A stretch of 36,009 nt of DNA from an uncultured bacterium. GTDB lineage: Bacteria; Armatimonadota; HRBIN16. The stretch is taken from the NCBI GenBank assembly GCA_937132045.1, contig CAKZNX010000306.1:1-36009 (forward strand). Direction: 5' to 3'. Of the stretch, positions 17,407 to 26,537 are shown piece by piece. The notes under the pieces are model-generated. The model was not told the origin of the DNA and made no database searches. It saw nothing but the letters and a program-made list of their open reading frames with translations. Position 1 is the first letter of the stretch. Each line of letters begins with the position of its first letter. Both the position numbers and the translations under genes were made by a program.

Positions 17407-18579
17407 TTAACCGAACTGTTCGCGGATGCGGCGCACCGCCTCTTCCACGCGCTCGCCGTGATGGTCGCCGCTGACGGTGATGGAGAAGCGCACATAGCCC
17501 TCCCCATGTTCCCCATAGCCGATGCCGGGTATCGCCAGGATGCCAGCGCGCTCCAGCAGTTGCTTGGCGAATTCGATGGAAGACATCCCGCCGGGCGTGG
17601 GTACCCAGACGTAGAAGGTCGCCTTCGGCTTCTGCACATCCCAACCGATCGCCTGAAGCCCTTCCACCAGAATGTCGCGTCGCCTCTGATAAAGGTTGAG
17701 GGTCGGCGTATTATCCGAGTACAGCAGGGCGTATGCGGCGGCACGGGACAGCGCCGCAAACTGCTTGCTGTCGATGTAACTCTTCATCTTGTTCAGGTTC
17801 GCGATGGCATCGCGGTTGCCCGCGGCGAACCCCACGCGCCAGCCCGTCATGTTGAACATCTTGGAGAGGGAGTTGAACTCGATCGCCACGTCCTTCGCGT
17901 CCTCGATCTGCAGAAGGCTCGGGTGGCGATAACCCTCGTAGACCACCTCGGAGTAGGCAGCGTCGTTCACCAGAAGGATGTCGTAGTGGCGTGCGAACTC
18001 CACCGCCTGCTGATAGAACTCGCGCGTGGCAACCGCGCCCGTTGGGTTGTTCGGGTAGTTCAGGAACAGCAGTTTGGCGCGCCTGGCAACCTCCGAGGGC
18101 ACGGCAGAAAGGTCGGGCAGAAAGCCGTTCTCGCGCTTGAGGGGCAGCACGTAGGTTTCGCCACCCGCCATGCGCGTGTTAATGGCGTAGACGGTGTATG
18201 CGGGGTCGGGTACCAATGCGATGTCGCCAGGATCGATGTATGCCCAGGCGAGGTGTGCAAGCCCCTCCTTCGATCCGATAAGCAGCAGTACGTCGCCCTC
18301 CGGGTCCACCGGCACCCCGTAGCGCCGGCGGTACCACTCGGCTACCGCCTGCAGGAAGAAAGGCTCGCCGAACGGGGTTTCGTCGTAGCGGTGCGTGGCG
18401 GGGTCCTGCGCCGCCTCATACAGCTTGTCGATAATATCACGCGGCGTCGGCTGGTCGGGGTCGCCGATGCCGAAGTCAATCAGGTCACGCCCTTCTGCCA
18501 GCGCCTTCGCCTTCAGTTTTGCGATTTCGCCAAACAGATACGGCGGAGTCTTGTCCAGACGAGATGCACGTGCAGGCAA
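17407..18579 (-). CDS. dapL: LL-diaminopimelate aminotransferase
   Basis: RLDKTPPYLFGEIAKLKAKALAEGRDLIDFGIGDPDQPTP; LLFLNYPNNPTGAVA; FNSLSKMFNMTGWRVGFAAGN; AAGGAGGAAC SD, TTG start. Confidence 0.93.
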   Translation of the reverse strand: MPARASRLDKTPPYLFGEIAKLKAKALAEGRDLIDFGIGDPDQPTPRDIIDKLYEAAQDPATHRYDETPFGEPFFLQAVAEWYRRRYGVPVDPEGDVLLLIGSKEGLAHLAWAYIDPGDIALVPDPAYTVYAINTRMAGGETYVLPLKRENGFLPDLSAVPSEVARRAKLLFLNYPNNPTGAVATREFYQQAVEFARHYDILLVNDAAYSEVVYEGYRHPSLLQIEDAKDVAIEFNSLSKMFNMTGWRVGFAAGNRDAIANLNKMKSYIDSKQFAALSRAAAYALLYSDNTPTLNLYQRRRDILVEGLQAIGWDVQKPKATFYVWVPTPGGMSSIEFAKQLLERAGILAIPGIGYGEHGEGYVRFSITVSGDHHGERVEEAVRRIREQFG

Positions 18580-18596
18580 ACCAGTTCCTCCTTCAA

Positions 18597-19436
18597 TCAG
18601 ATGTCAATTTCTCCGACGAAAACTTCGGTGGCGGGACCGGTCATCAGCACACGCCCATCGCCCAGCCACTCGACCTGCAGGTCGCCACCCGGGAGGTGAA
18701 CCAGCACCTCCCTGCTCGTCAATTTGTTCAGCGCCCCGGCAACCACTGAGGCGCACGCTCCGGTGCCACAGGCAAGGGTAATCCCTGCACCGCGCTCCCA
18801 CGTACGCACGATGATCTCCCGCGAGTTGACCACCTGCACGAACTGCACGTTGGTGCGTCGGGGGAACAGTTTGTGGTTTTCGATTTCGGGACCCACTTTC
18901 TCCACCGGAAAGCTGGACACGTTGTCCAGAAAGATGACCGCATGAGGGTTACCCATGGAGACAGCGGTGAACTCCAGCTTCCTGCCCGCCACCCGCAGGG
19001 GATAGCCTACCACGCTCTCCACACCATCCACCCGAACCGGTATCTCCTCCGGGGCGAGGCCTGGCACCCCCATATCCACGGTCACTGAGGTCACTTTCCC
19101 GCCCTGTGTGCTGAGCTTCAGCGGTTTCACCCCTGCCAGCGTCTCCACGTTCATCTGCGTGCTGTTCACGTGCTGGCGGTCATAGACATATTTGGCGAAA
19201 CAACGGATACCGTTGCCGCACATTTCCGCCTCGCTACCGTCGGGATTGAACATGCGCATCCGCAGGTGTGCTACCCGCGAGGGCAGAACCAGAATCAGCC
19301 CGTCCGCGCCCACACCGAACCGGCGATCGCAGAGGCGACGTGCCAGCTCAGGCAGGGTCTCTTCGGCGATTTCCGACTTCAGGCACTCGAACACGACGAA
19401 GTCGTTACCGATACCGTGCATCTTGGTGAACTGCAC
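18597..19436 (-). CDS. dapF: Diaminopimelate epimerase
   Basis: MQFTKMHGIGNDFVVFECL; GADGLILVLPS; FNPDGSEAEMCGNGIRCFAKYV; GAGITLACGTGACASVVAG. Confidence 0.98.
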   Translation of the reverse strand: MQFTKMHGIGNDFVVFECLKSEIAEETLPELARRLCDRRFGVGADGLILVLPSRVAHLRMRMFNPDGSEAEMCGNGIRCFAKYVYDRQHVNSTQMNVETLAGVKPLKLSTQGGKVTSVTVDMGVPGLAPEEIPVRVDGVESVVGYPLRVAGRKLEFTAVSMGNPHAVIFLDNVSSFPVEKVGPEIENHKLFPRRTNVQFVQVVNSREIIVRTWERGAGITLACGTGACASVVAGALNKLTSREVLVHLPGGDLQVEWLGDGRVLMTGPATEVFVGEIDI

Positions 19437-19579
19437 TTTACGCTTTCATCAACCTCCTGTCCGTTTCGACGGTTGTCGTTGTGGTCAACGGGGGACGCCA
19501 CCGTATGTGCCCAGCGGCGCACGACGCTTCCCCTGCGGATAAGCATCCCCCTGCTTCCAGCGATGCGACAGTCCAGCGG

Positions 19580-19885
19580 TTACACGTTCTCCGTCGAGGT
19601 CTCGCTGGTCTCGGCGCCTTCGGCAGGCGTGCTGACCGCTCGCGCTGCTGCATCCGGTGGACGGTAGGTGGAGACCGGTCTGGAAGGCACGACCGAAGTG
19701 ATCGCGTGTTTGTACACCAGCTGGGTGGGCTTGCCCGGACTATCGAGCAACACCGTGAAGGCATCGAAACCGCGAACCAATCCGCGCAGTTGCACGCCTC
19801 CAATCAAGTAGATGGTAACGGCGATATTCTCTTTGCGCACCTGGTTCAAAAAAACATCCTGCAAGTTGATTTGAGTCTTCGCCAT
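19580..19885 (-). CDS. hfq: RNA chaperone Hfq
   Basis: [66 protein letters not shown]: Sm1/Sm2 motifs, adjacent to miaA. Confidence 0.95.
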   Translation of the reverse strand: MAKTQINLQDVFLNQVRKENIAVTIYLIGGVQLRGLVRGFDAFTVLLDSPGKPTQLVYKHAITSVVPSRPVSTYRPPDAAARAVSTPAEGAETSETSTENV

Positions 19886-19915
19886 GTTCTAGGCTCCCCT
19901 CCATACCAAAATCCA

Positions 19916-20860
19916 TCAAATGTCCCTTTTCTCGCTTCGCAGTCGCTCCAGTATCTGCCGCGCCGTCCTCTCAGCGCCTTGCGAAGCATCTACCCACTCG
20001 ATCTGCTTATCGGCGCGGAACCATGTTAATTGACGCTTGGCGAAACGCCTTGTTTCACGTTGTATCAGCGCTACTGCCTCCGAGAGCTCCATCTTGCCCT
20101 GAGCCACCTGCACCAGCTCCCCATAACCCAGCGAGCGCATGGCGGGCAGATGGGGGTCGTAACCGGCTTCGAGCAGCCGACGCACCTCCTCCAGCCAACC
20201 CTGCGCAATCATCCGCTCCACTCGTTCGTTGATGCGCTGATAGAGCAGTTCCCGAGACATGGTCAACCCGAACCGACGACACCTGCCCACCTCGGGGGGC
20301 GGTTGACGCCTCTGCCACTCCGAGATGGGACGTCCGGTAACCTGATACACCTCCAGCGCACGGATAATCCGCACGGCATCGTGGGGATGGATTCGCGACG
20401 CTGCGAAGGGGTCCACTTCCTGCAGTCGGGTGTACAGTGCTCGGCTGCCCAGACGCCTTGCTTCCTGCCACAGCGAGTGTCGCAGCGCCTCATCAGCCGC
20501 GGTGGGCGGTATCTGAAAGCCGTCCAGTAACGCCTTCACATACAACCCGGTACCACCCACCACCAGCGGAACCGCCCCACGTTGCCGAATCTGCCGGATC
20601 GCCTCTAGTGCCAGCTGCTGGAACCTCGCCACGCTGAAAGGTTCATCGGGACGGCATACATCGATAGCATGGAAGGGCACTCGCTGGCGTTGTTCCGGCG
20701 AAGGCTTGGCGGTGCCGATGTCCATCCCCTGATACACTGCCATGCAGTCCGCAGAGATAATCTCTCCGCCCAGTGCCTCTGCTAACAGGATGCCAACATC
20801 GGTCTTGCCGGTCGCGGTCGGTCCCACGACTGCCAGTACATCAGGCAGGAACTCACTCAT
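19916..20860 (-). CDS. miaA: tRNA dimethylallyltransferase
   Basis: VLAVVGPTATGKTDVGILLAEALGGEIISADCMAVYQGMDIGTAKPS; VVGGTGLYVKALLDGF; start trimmed to MSEFLPDVL at 20860. Confidence 0.96.
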   Translation of the reverse strand: MSEFLPDVLAVVGPTATGKTDVGILLAEALGGEIISADCMAVYQGMDIGTAKPSPEQRQRVPFHAIDVCRPDEPFSVARFQQLALEAIRQIRQRGAVPLVVGGTGLYVKALLDGFQIPPTAADEALRHSLWQEARRLGSRALYTRLQEVDPFAASRIHPHDAVRIIRALEVYQVTGRPISEWQRRQPPPEVGRCRRFGLTMSRELLYQRINERVERMIAQGWLEEVRRLLEAGYDPHLPAMRSLGYGELVQVAQGKMELSEAVALIQRETRRFAKRQLTWFRADKQIEWVDASQGAERTARQILERLRSEKRDI

Positions 20861-20968
20861 TGGGTCCGTGTTGCTCAAGGTTTGGCGGTCAGCAAACGCG
20901 CCTTGCAACTTGACAAGGTACAGAGCTTCAGTGCAACCCAGTATACCATAACGGCGGGCTGACCTGCA

Positions 20969-21162
20969 AGGTAAACGGGGGTGTTGGAAAAAGACTGAAC
21001 CTATCTCCCTATCCCCCTTCCCGACGCAAGACGGGGGAGTTCGGAACCTCTCGCCGCATCGGGGAGAGGCAGGGACAGGGGTGTGAAAGGGTTTCTCATA
21101 ACCGTTCTGGTCATCGATTCCTGGCTGGCGACAGGTTTTCACACAGCCTCAGGTAAACGGGG
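20969..21162 (-). mobile_element. MITE-like dispersed repeat, copy 1 (element about 20977-21150; flanking direct repeats AGGTAAACGGGG at 20969-20980 and 21151-21162)
   Basis: Reverse complement aligns over its whole length with 30401-30566; imperfect terminal inverted repeats (GGGGGTGTTGGAAAAA / GAGGCTGTGTGAAAAC); 12-bp flanking direct repeat. Confidence 0.8.
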
Positions 21163-21246
21163 CAACAGCGCAGGAGAGCACAGTGCCTCACGCGAAGCAT
21201 TAGCCCCAGAGAATCGCCAAACCAGCGGCACCTCCGGAGGGGACAG

Positions 21247-23877
21247 ATGAAATCGGGAAGCACTTTTTTCCCAGAAGCGCTGCGTCGCAGGGTGCTAGAA
21301 AACGTGGAACGCTATGCATGGGCGAAGCAGACCGCTCAGCGCCTGGTGGAGACGGCACGCCCCTGGCGCGAGATGAGTGATGATGCGCTCTGGGGACTGA
21401 TGTTTGGTCCCTCCATCACGCGCGCATGGCATGTGTGGTCCGACGGATACTGCCCCGCCTGCAGGGGCGCGGTGCCCATGTACAACTGGCTGATAGAACC
21501 GCTCAAACACCCCTGGAAACTACGGTGCCCTCACTGCCAGATGCTCTTTCCTACCAACGACTTCGAGGCATACTACCGCTCTGGGCTGAACCAGCAGGGC
21601 GTCTTCGACCCTGCACGCGCCGACCGCTCGCTGCTATTCCACGCGCAACACCCTGACCCCATCGACCCCCTGCACCGGTTCGGCGTAGACGATGGCGAAG
21701 GTTACGTAGAGGGCAGCAACCGATGGCGATTCATCGGCGCATACCTGATTTTTGGGCAATGGAAAGGGCTGGTGCTGGCAGGCATCAGGAACCTCGCGGC
21801 GGCGTACCTCGTGACGGGCGACGCGGTATATGCGCGCAAAGCGGGCATCCTGCTCGACCGCGTGGCTGACCTCTATCCGCAGTTCGACCACATCACGCAG
21901 GCGTTTGTATACGAGACTGTGCGCACAGAAGGTTACGTATCCACATGGCACGATGCCTGCGAGGAGACCCGCCTGATGGCGATGGCATACGACCTCGTGT
22001 TCGACGCCCTGCGTCGCGATAGCCAGCTGGTGCAGTTCCTTACCGCCAAAGCGCGCCAGCACGCCCTGACGAACCCGAAAGCCTCCTTCACCGACATCCA
22101 CCGCAATATCGAGGAAGGTCTGCTGATCGACCCCCTGCGAAACGAACGCAAAATCACCAGTAACTTTCCCCGCACGCCCTTCGCGAAAGCGGTGCTGATG
22201 GCGGTGCAGAACTACTCGCGCAACCGGTCCGCCATCACCGAGTTGCTGGACCAGACGCTGAAGCAGGCAACCGCCGTGGATGGCACCACAGGAGAGAAAG
22301 GGCTGGCGAACTATACGGCATTGGCGGTTCGCGCCGTTGCCGAGCTGGTGGGCACGTTCGACCGAGCTGACAGTGGGTTCCTGCAACGGGCGCTCCGCCG
22401 ATTCCCGCTTCGAGACACTTTTCGGTTTCATCTGGACACGTGGGTCTGCGGTCAATTCTATCCCCACACAGGCGATACCGGTGTGGTAGCGCGGCGAACG
22501 ACGGAATATGCCGGCGTGAGCTTCCTGCGCCTGCCCAGTGGCGGCGACGGCATCTTCTCGCCCCATCCGGTCTTCTCGCCACCGATGTTCAGCCTTTTCT
22601 GGAGACTGTATGAAGCCACAGGCGATGTGGATTTCGTTCGCCTGCTGTACCTCGCCAACGGCAGGAAGGTGGACGGCTTACCGCACGACCTGCTGGCGGA
22701 CACCCCATCCGATTTCCAGAGGCAGGTGCAGGCGGTTATCGCGAAGCACGGTGCGGATTTCCGTCCGGAGAGCGTTAACAAGCGGCAGTGGTGTCTGGCA
22801 GTGCTGCGTTCCGGCAGGGGCGAGCGGTGTCGCGCCGTATGGCTGGATTACGATGCAGGCGGACAGCACGGGCACTTCGACGGCATGAATCTGGGTCTCT
22901 ACGCACACGGGCTCGACCTGATGCCAGATTTTGGTTATCCGCCGGTGCAATACGGCGGCTGGGGGTCGCCCAAAACGACTTGGTACGCCTCAACGGCAGC
23001 GCACAATACGGTGGTGGTGGACGGACGAACACAGCAGGCTGGTTCCGGCAAGTACACGCTATGGCACATCGGCGATGGGGTGCAGGTGATACGTGCGTCG
23101 GCTGCGGGTGTGTACGGCATTCCGCAGTACGAGCGTACGGTCATGCTGGTGGACGTCTCGCCGCAGGACTTTTACGTGGTCGACATCTTCCGGGTGGTGG
23201 GAGGCACCACACACGATCGGTTCCTGCACGGTACCTTTGGTAGAACGCACACCAGCGCACGCTCCAGCACAGCAACCGCTCCGGCGGAATATGCGCAGAT
23301 ACCCATGCGCCAGTTTGTGCGCCTCTCGCGCACAGAAGACAACGCGTCTCTACAGTTGGACTGGCTGGTGGAGGATCGCCTGAAATACCTCCCGCGCGGG
23401 CAACAGGTGACTCTACGATGCACTGACCTGACCTCTGCCAGCGAGGATTATCTCTGTGAGGGATGGGTATCGTTCTCCGGCTTTTCCGGCACCGAAGAGG
23501 CGTGGATACCTCGTCTGATGGTGCGCCGGCAGGGCAAGGCACCCCTCGCGTCCACGTTCGTGTGCCTGATGGTGCCCTTCGCGGGCAGAGGATGTCCTGT
23601 GGTGTCGGTTCGACGTATGCCGTTGCACACCACCGACGGAATGCCTTACGGCGAGGCGCACGTGGCGCTCGAGGTGACGCTGTCGAACGGCAACACCGAC
23701 CGAATAGTGCTGATGGATACAGAAAACCCCCTCAGACTCGAACCCGGTTTTGACAGAGTGCGCAGGGCAGTGCAGCGCGACTGGAACCTGACCGTGGCAG
23801 AGGAGGTCGCTTTTGAGCGGCTGGACGGCAGGAGCAGGCGTCTGATGCAGGTCTCCTGTTCAGGGGAGAGTCGCTGA
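21247..23877 (+). CDS. Heparinase II/III-family polysaccharide lyase-like protein with N-terminal CxxC pairs
   Basis: 876 aa; alpha/alpha-toroid-like N-terminal region; YCPACRGA...LRCPHCQMLFPTNDFEAYY; DYDAGGQHGHFDGMNLGLYAHGLDLMPDFGYP; AAHNTVVVDGRTQ; SD GGAGGGGA. Confidence 0.85.
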   Translation: MKSGSTFFPEALRRRVLENVERYAWAKQTAQRLVETARPWREMSDDALWGLMFGPSITRAWHVWSDGYCPACRGAVPMYNWLIEPLKHPWKLRCPHCQMLFPTNDFEAYYRSGLNQQGVFDPARADRSLLFHAQHPDPIDPLHRFGVDDGEGYVEGSNRWRFIGAYLIFGQWKGLVLAGIRNLAAAYLVTGDAVYARKAGILLDRVADLYPQFDHITQAFVYETVRTEGYVSTWHDACEETRLMAMAYDLVFDALRRDSQLVQFLTAKARQHALTNPKASFTDIHRNIEEGLLIDPLRNERKITSNFPRTPFAKAVLMAVQNYSRNRSAITELLDQTLKQATAVDGTTGEKGLANYTALAVRAVAELVGTFDRADSGFLQRALRRFPLRDTFRFHLDTWVCGQFYPHTGDTGVVARRTTEYAGVSFLRLPSGGDGIFSPHPVFSPPMFSLFWRLYEATGDVDFVRLLYLANGRKVDGLPHDLLADTPSDFQRQVQAVIAKHGADFRPESVNKRQWCLAVLRSGRGERCRAVWLDYDAGGQHGHFDGMNLGLYAHGLDLMPDFGYPPVQYGGWGSPKTTWYASTAAHNTVVVDGRTQQAGSGKYTLWHIGDGVQVIRASAAGVYGIPQYERTVMLVDVSPQDFYVVDIFRVVGGTTHDRFLHGTFGRTHTSARSSTATAPAEYAQIPMRQFVRLSRTEDNASLQLDWLVEDRLKYLPRGQQVTLRCTDLTSASEDYLCEGWVSFSGFSGTEEAWIPRLMVRRQGKAPLASTFVCLMVPFAGRGCPVVSVRRMPLHTTDGMPYGEAHVALEVTLSNGNTDRIVLMDTENPLRLEPGFDRVRRAVQRDWNLTVAEEVAFERLDGRSRRLMQVSCSGESR

Positions 23878-24014
23878 GGGTGCGAAAGTGCTCGCACCCC
23901 TCTCCCGACCTCTCCCCGAGGCGGGGAGAGGCGCAGGTTCTCCTTCCGTCGCAGGGAAGGGGCAGGGGGTTAGGTTGCCAGAAGACAACGGCGGCTCTGT
24001 TATGAAACACCCTC
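23876..24014. repeat. Copy 3 of the hairpin-rich repeat (core 23900-23980; outer limits uncertain)
   Basis: CCTCTCCCCG-agg-CGGGGAGAGG (23909-23931) followed by CCTTCC...GGAAGG and GGGGGTTAGG, as in copies 1 and 2; GAGGGTG-like left end and CACCCTC right end. Confidence 0.55.
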
Positions 24015-24022
24015 GGACGGAG

Positions 24023-24051
24023 TTGACATACCCCGACCAACCTGATACGAT
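24023..24051 (+). promoter_or_regulatory. Candidate promoter TTGACA-N17-TACGAT
   Basis: TTGACA 24023-24028, TACGAT 24046-24051, upstream of the PII-like gene. Confidence 0.6.
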
Positions 24052-24128
24052 TCAGTACAGATAGCGCCTGTTGCTGATACTTCTTTCTGTGCCCGTAAGT
24101 CGTGAGCTTTCGAGAGGAGGATGAGACC

Positions 24129-24425
24129 ATGAAAATGCTCATGATTGTGTGCGAGACGGGCATTGACTATCGCGTGGTCAAGGTGCTCGACGAGTTGCAT
24201 GTGCCCGGTTACACCCGGTACTCGGGGGTGTCGGGCGTAGGCGAAACAGGTAGACGACTGGGCTCCCCCATTATGCCCGGACAGAACACCGTCTTTCTCA
24301 GCGTCATGTCTGAAGAACTGACGCAACAGGTTGCCGAGAAAATGAAACAGCTGGTGGACAGCTTCGAGGAGCGACGCAAGCCCGCTCTGCGCGTCTTCGC
24401 GATGCCAGCCGAGATTCTGCTGTGA
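24129..24425 (+). CDS. Nitrogen regulatory PII-like / PG0541-type small protein
   Basis: MKMLMIVCETGIDYRVVKVLDELHVPGYTRYSGVSGVGETGRRLGSPIMPGQNTVFLSVMSEELTQQVAEKMKQL; start trimmed to 24129 with GAGAGGAGG SD. Confidence 0.72.
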   Translation: MKMLMIVCETGIDYRVVKVLDELHVPGYTRYSGVSGVGETGRRLGSPIMPGQNTVFLSVMSEELTQQVAEKMKQLVDSFEERRKPALRVFAMPAEILL

Positions 24426-24447
24426 ACTCCTCCTGACGTCGTATGCA

Positions 24448-24484
24448 GCGGCTCTTCCTGCACTGGGAAGAGCCGCGTTTCTTG
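24448..24484 (+). terminator. Rho-independent terminator after the PII-like gene
   Basis: GCGGCTCTTCC-tgcactg-GGAAGAGCCGC followed by GTTTCTTG. Confidence 0.7.
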
Positions 24485-24493
24485 CGGGTGCCG

Positions 24494-26485
24494 TTACTTG
24501 TTCCAGCCGAGTCGTCCGTTGATGGAGATGGAATACGTCGCCACGCCCGTCCACATGGTGATGATCGACCAAAACATCTCGGCGGTGAACTCCGCCAGAA
24601 TAATGCCCACCGCTACGTTTCGCAGGCGGTCGTACCCACGCAAGCCAAAATACTTCTGCACTACCACCTTCACCACCAGCGCCACCAGAAGCCCGAACCA
24701 GTAGTAATCCACGCCGAAGTTGAGTGAGAGCGCATAGCCTGCGGGATGAAGCCAGAAACCAGGAAAGCGGAAGCGGATGGCATCCAGCAACATCACGAAG
24801 GAGAAGCCGAAGCCCACCGCCATCAACGCCGTAAAGTTGGTGGAAGAGGCGCTCTCCACATAGTGGCGAATGGTGCCTCCCAGTCCCCACTTGCCAAGGC
24901 GGTTGCCGTGCCCTTTGGTGTAGCCTTCATAGATATAGGCGAAGTGCGAACAGAGCATCCCCAGCACCAGCGCCAGTATCACCGTGATGAACACCGTCCG
25001 CGCGGGCAGGGCGGTCACGTCTGCCAGCTTGTAGCCCTCCAGGTGGTAGGGCATGTTGTGCGTGCGGTGGATGCGATTCATCAGGAAGAAGAGGTGATAC
25101 AGCCGCACGGTCTCCGCTTCGGTGAAGGAGCGACTGCCAACCGCTGCCACCAGCACCTGCTGAGGTCCCATGAACGCCATCTCGTGGGAAGGCGGACCCA
25201 GCTGCGCACGCATGCGCGTGAGGGCAACACTGAAAATCAGAAACAGGAAGACATACACCAGCACCAGCAACGCCGACAAACCCAACGCCATCCCAGCCAC
25301 GCACAGCCCCGCCAGCGACAGCACCAGCACCACAGCTGCCGTGCGTGGCTGCAGGTCGTCTTCGCGGAAGCGGGTGCCCTGTTGGATGTGCGCCCAGAGG
25401 TCGCGCAGGTAGGGGCGTGCCGCCCACATCGAGCCGACGAACAGCCCCAGAAACGCTCCCCAGGTCTGCTCACTAAAGTAGGGTGGACTGGGCACCAGCC
25501 CGCTGCCACCGAACTGCCCCTGTTCGTATCCCCAGTGAGCCATCAGCAGTTGCGTGACCTTACGCACGAGGAAGAAGAAGACCAGCGAGAAGAGCATATC
25601 GGTTGGCATGAACAGCCCGATAGCGCTCATGTAGGGAAATAGCCCAACCGGTACCCATCCGATGGAGTTCCACGGAGGTTGCTGAGGGAGTATCTTGTTC
25701 AGCTCCGAGATGAAGCGCACGTTGATACGAGGCACTGCCGGATATGCGAAGTTGATTCCGTTCAGAGTGTCGATGGCAAGCATCACTGCGAATGCGCCCC
25801 ACAGGTAAGGGCTGCGCCAGATAGGCAAAGCTGGCTGAGTGAGGTAGAGTGGCACCTGCAGGATGGGAAAGCTCAGCCGTTCGTGGCGGATCCAGCGCTC
25901 GCGCATGAGGGCGTTGATGCACAACATGCAGATGCTCAGCAGAGCCAGAACCACCGTCCACCCGACGATTGGCTTCAACCATACCACAAAGTGTGCCAGC
26001 GTGAAAGCGAGGTCTCGCCCCCCAGTATGATAACCGCGCAGACGTTCAGCGTCCAGGATGAAAAACCACTCCGAGAGATACGGGATGACATGCGATCGGT
26101 TCCAGGGAAACGAGTCGGTGTAGAGCGCATAGGCAGGGATGAGCAGGTGTACGCCGTGCATCCACTCCGCTCCGATAGCCGTAGCGACCGAGAGAAAGAC
26201 GTATATGTGTGCCAGGTCCGCAGGCTCCAACGCCAGGCGCGGAAAGCGCTTGCGCAGGAGGACATTGACCACCGCCAGCACCATCAGGGTGCAGGTAGGG
26301 GGCACCAGGAGAGAAAAGATGACGTCGACGCTGACCGCTGCCGCCCAGTATGCGTTAGCAGGGAGCAGGCAAATCGCGATGACCCAGGCGCGGATGCGAA
26401 GCCGGGACCGCGGCGCGCCAGCGAGACGTGACGGCGCCTCCCGAACCGCAGATGGCTGGACGACGGGAGCTGTGCGCATCTCCAT
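24494..26485 (-). CDS. Large multi-pass membrane protein, DUF6784/DUF6785-like
   Basis: 663 aa with many TM segments; WMHGVHLLIPAYALY...EWFFILDAERLRGYHTGG; GWVPVGLFPYMSAIGLFMPTDMLFSLVFFFLVRK; FWLHPAGYALSLNFGVDYYWFGLLVALVVK. Confidence 0.75.
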   Translation of the reverse strand: MEMRTAPVVQPSAVREAPSRLAGAPRSRLRIRAWVIAICLLPANAYWAAAVSVDVIFSLLVPPTCTLMVLAVVNVLLRKRFPRLALEPADLAHIYVFLSVATAIGAEWMHGVHLLIPAYALYTDSFPWNRSHVIPYLSEWFFILDAERLRGYHTGGRDLAFTLAHFVVWLKPIVGWTVVLALLSICMLCINALMRERWIRHERLSFPILQVPLYLTQPALPIWRSPYLWGAFAVMLAIDTLNGINFAYPAVPRINVRFISELNKILPQQPPWNSIGWVPVGLFPYMSAIGLFMPTDMLFSLVFFFLVRKVTQLLMAHWGYEQGQFGGSGLVPSPPYFSEQTWGAFLGLFVGSMWAARPYLRDLWAHIQQGTRFREDDLQPRTAAVVLVLSLAGLCVAGMALGLSALLVLVYVFLFLIFSVALTRMRAQLGPPSHEMAFMGPQQVLVAAVGSRSFTEAETVRLYHLFFLMNRIHRTHNMPYHLEGYKLADVTALPARTVFITVILALVLGMLCSHFAYIYEGYTKGHGNRLGKWGLGGTIRHYVESASSTNFTALMAVGFGFSFVMLLDAIRFRFPGFWLHPAGYALSLNFGVDYYWFGLLVALVVKVVVQKYFGLRGYDRLRNVAVGIILAEFTAEMFWSIITMWTGVATYSISINGRLGWNK

Positions 26486-26537
26486 AGACCATCCAGCGTA
26501 GCGTGGAAACGGGGGAGGAGATGCTTCTGGCTACATG

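Noticed and set aside
16765-18699. 644-aa plus-strand ORF opposite the DUF1559-like protein and dapL
   Set aside because: Antisense shadow ORF; the minus strand encodes unmistakable DapL.
20051-20066. TGTTTCACGT half-match to parS inside miaA
   Set aside because: Only the first 10 bases match; the second arm (TGTATC) is not palindromic.
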